The notes beneath the pieces are model-generated. The model worked only from the letters and a program-made list of their open reading frames with translations. It ran no database searches and was not told the DNA's origin. Both the position numbers and the translations under genes were made by a program. A stretch of 5,251 nt of DNA from Micrococcales bacterium (lineage in GTDB: Bacteria > Actinomycetota > Actinomycetes > Actinomycetales > Dermatophilaceae): assembly GCA_003157445.1 (NCBI GenBank), contig PMJN01000430.1:1-5251 (forward strand), given 5' to 3'. This document shows, in pieces, positions 5,222 to 5,251 of the stretch. Position 1 is the stretch's first letter. The number at the start of each line of letters is the position of its first letter.

Positions 5222-5251
5222 GGTGGGTGACAGGATTTGAACCTGCGGCCT
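5222..5251 (-). tRNA. tRNA 3' part, probably tRNA-His (cut by window edge)
   Basis: Read on the minus strand from 5251: end of the variable region, then T-stem GCAGG, T-loop TTCAAAT, T-stem CCTGT (5246-5230), then CACCCAC (5229-5223) as the 3' acceptor strand and C at 5222 as the discriminator base. A C discriminator is the hallmark of bacterial tRNA-His, and GTGGGTG would be the expected partner strand outside the window. The next bases are CCG, so a full CCA end is not encoded. The anticodon is not in the window, so the identity is an inference. tRNA-Pro is the main alternative, since CCCCGACCA follows, but it would need four extra bases. Confidence 0.85.

Overview
The window looks like an arsenic-resistance region of a high-GC actinobacterium. 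A Mycobacterium/Gordonia/Nocardia/Corynebacterium-type host is plausible. The evidence is strong GC bias at third codon positions, GTG starts, and ars proteins built like the Corynebacterium glutamicum set (ArsR with an N-terminal Cys-Cys pair, ACR3 efflux, an ArsC with an N-terminal helical extension). The species cannot be named from sequence alone.

Left part, minus strand (about 1-3120): a compact five-gene operon in the order arsR, acr3, arsC with N-terminal helical domain, short arsC, trxB (thioredoxin reductase, cut by the left edge after 156 codons). The genes are tightly packed: arsR/acr3 and short arsC/trxB each share an ATGA stop-start overlap, and acr3 and the long arsC are 13 bases apart. 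The logic is complete. ArsR senses As(III) and derepresses the operon, two LMW-phosphatase-fold reductases convert arsenate to arsenite, TrxB supplies reducing power through thioredoxin, and ACR3 exports arsenite. A likely promoter (TTGCCT, 17 bases, CAATAT) lies directly before arsR and predicts a leaderless mRNA. A palindromic candidate ArsR operator overlaps it.

Middle and right part, plus strand (about 3098-4893): three genes diverging from arsR. These are a class I SAM-dependent methyltransferase, a DinB-like putative thiol transferase or metalloenzyme, and a small thioredoxin-fold protein of the type found near mercury and arsenic genes. The methyltransferase frame is open and reads like protein well upstream of its first ATG, yet it has no ATG, GTG or TTG start there. 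Its N-terminus is therefore in doubt.

Right edge: 4894-5221 holds no convincing gene. It is followed by the 3' part of a tRNA on the minus strand (5222-5251), best read as tRNA-His from its C discriminator. The whole resistance region sits on the 3' side of this tRNA, the classic position for an integrated genomic island, although no integrase is visible here. I see no CRISPR array or transposase. The five-gene ars operon is a recognisable type; the least described part is the divergent methyltransferase/DinB/thioredoxin-fold group.
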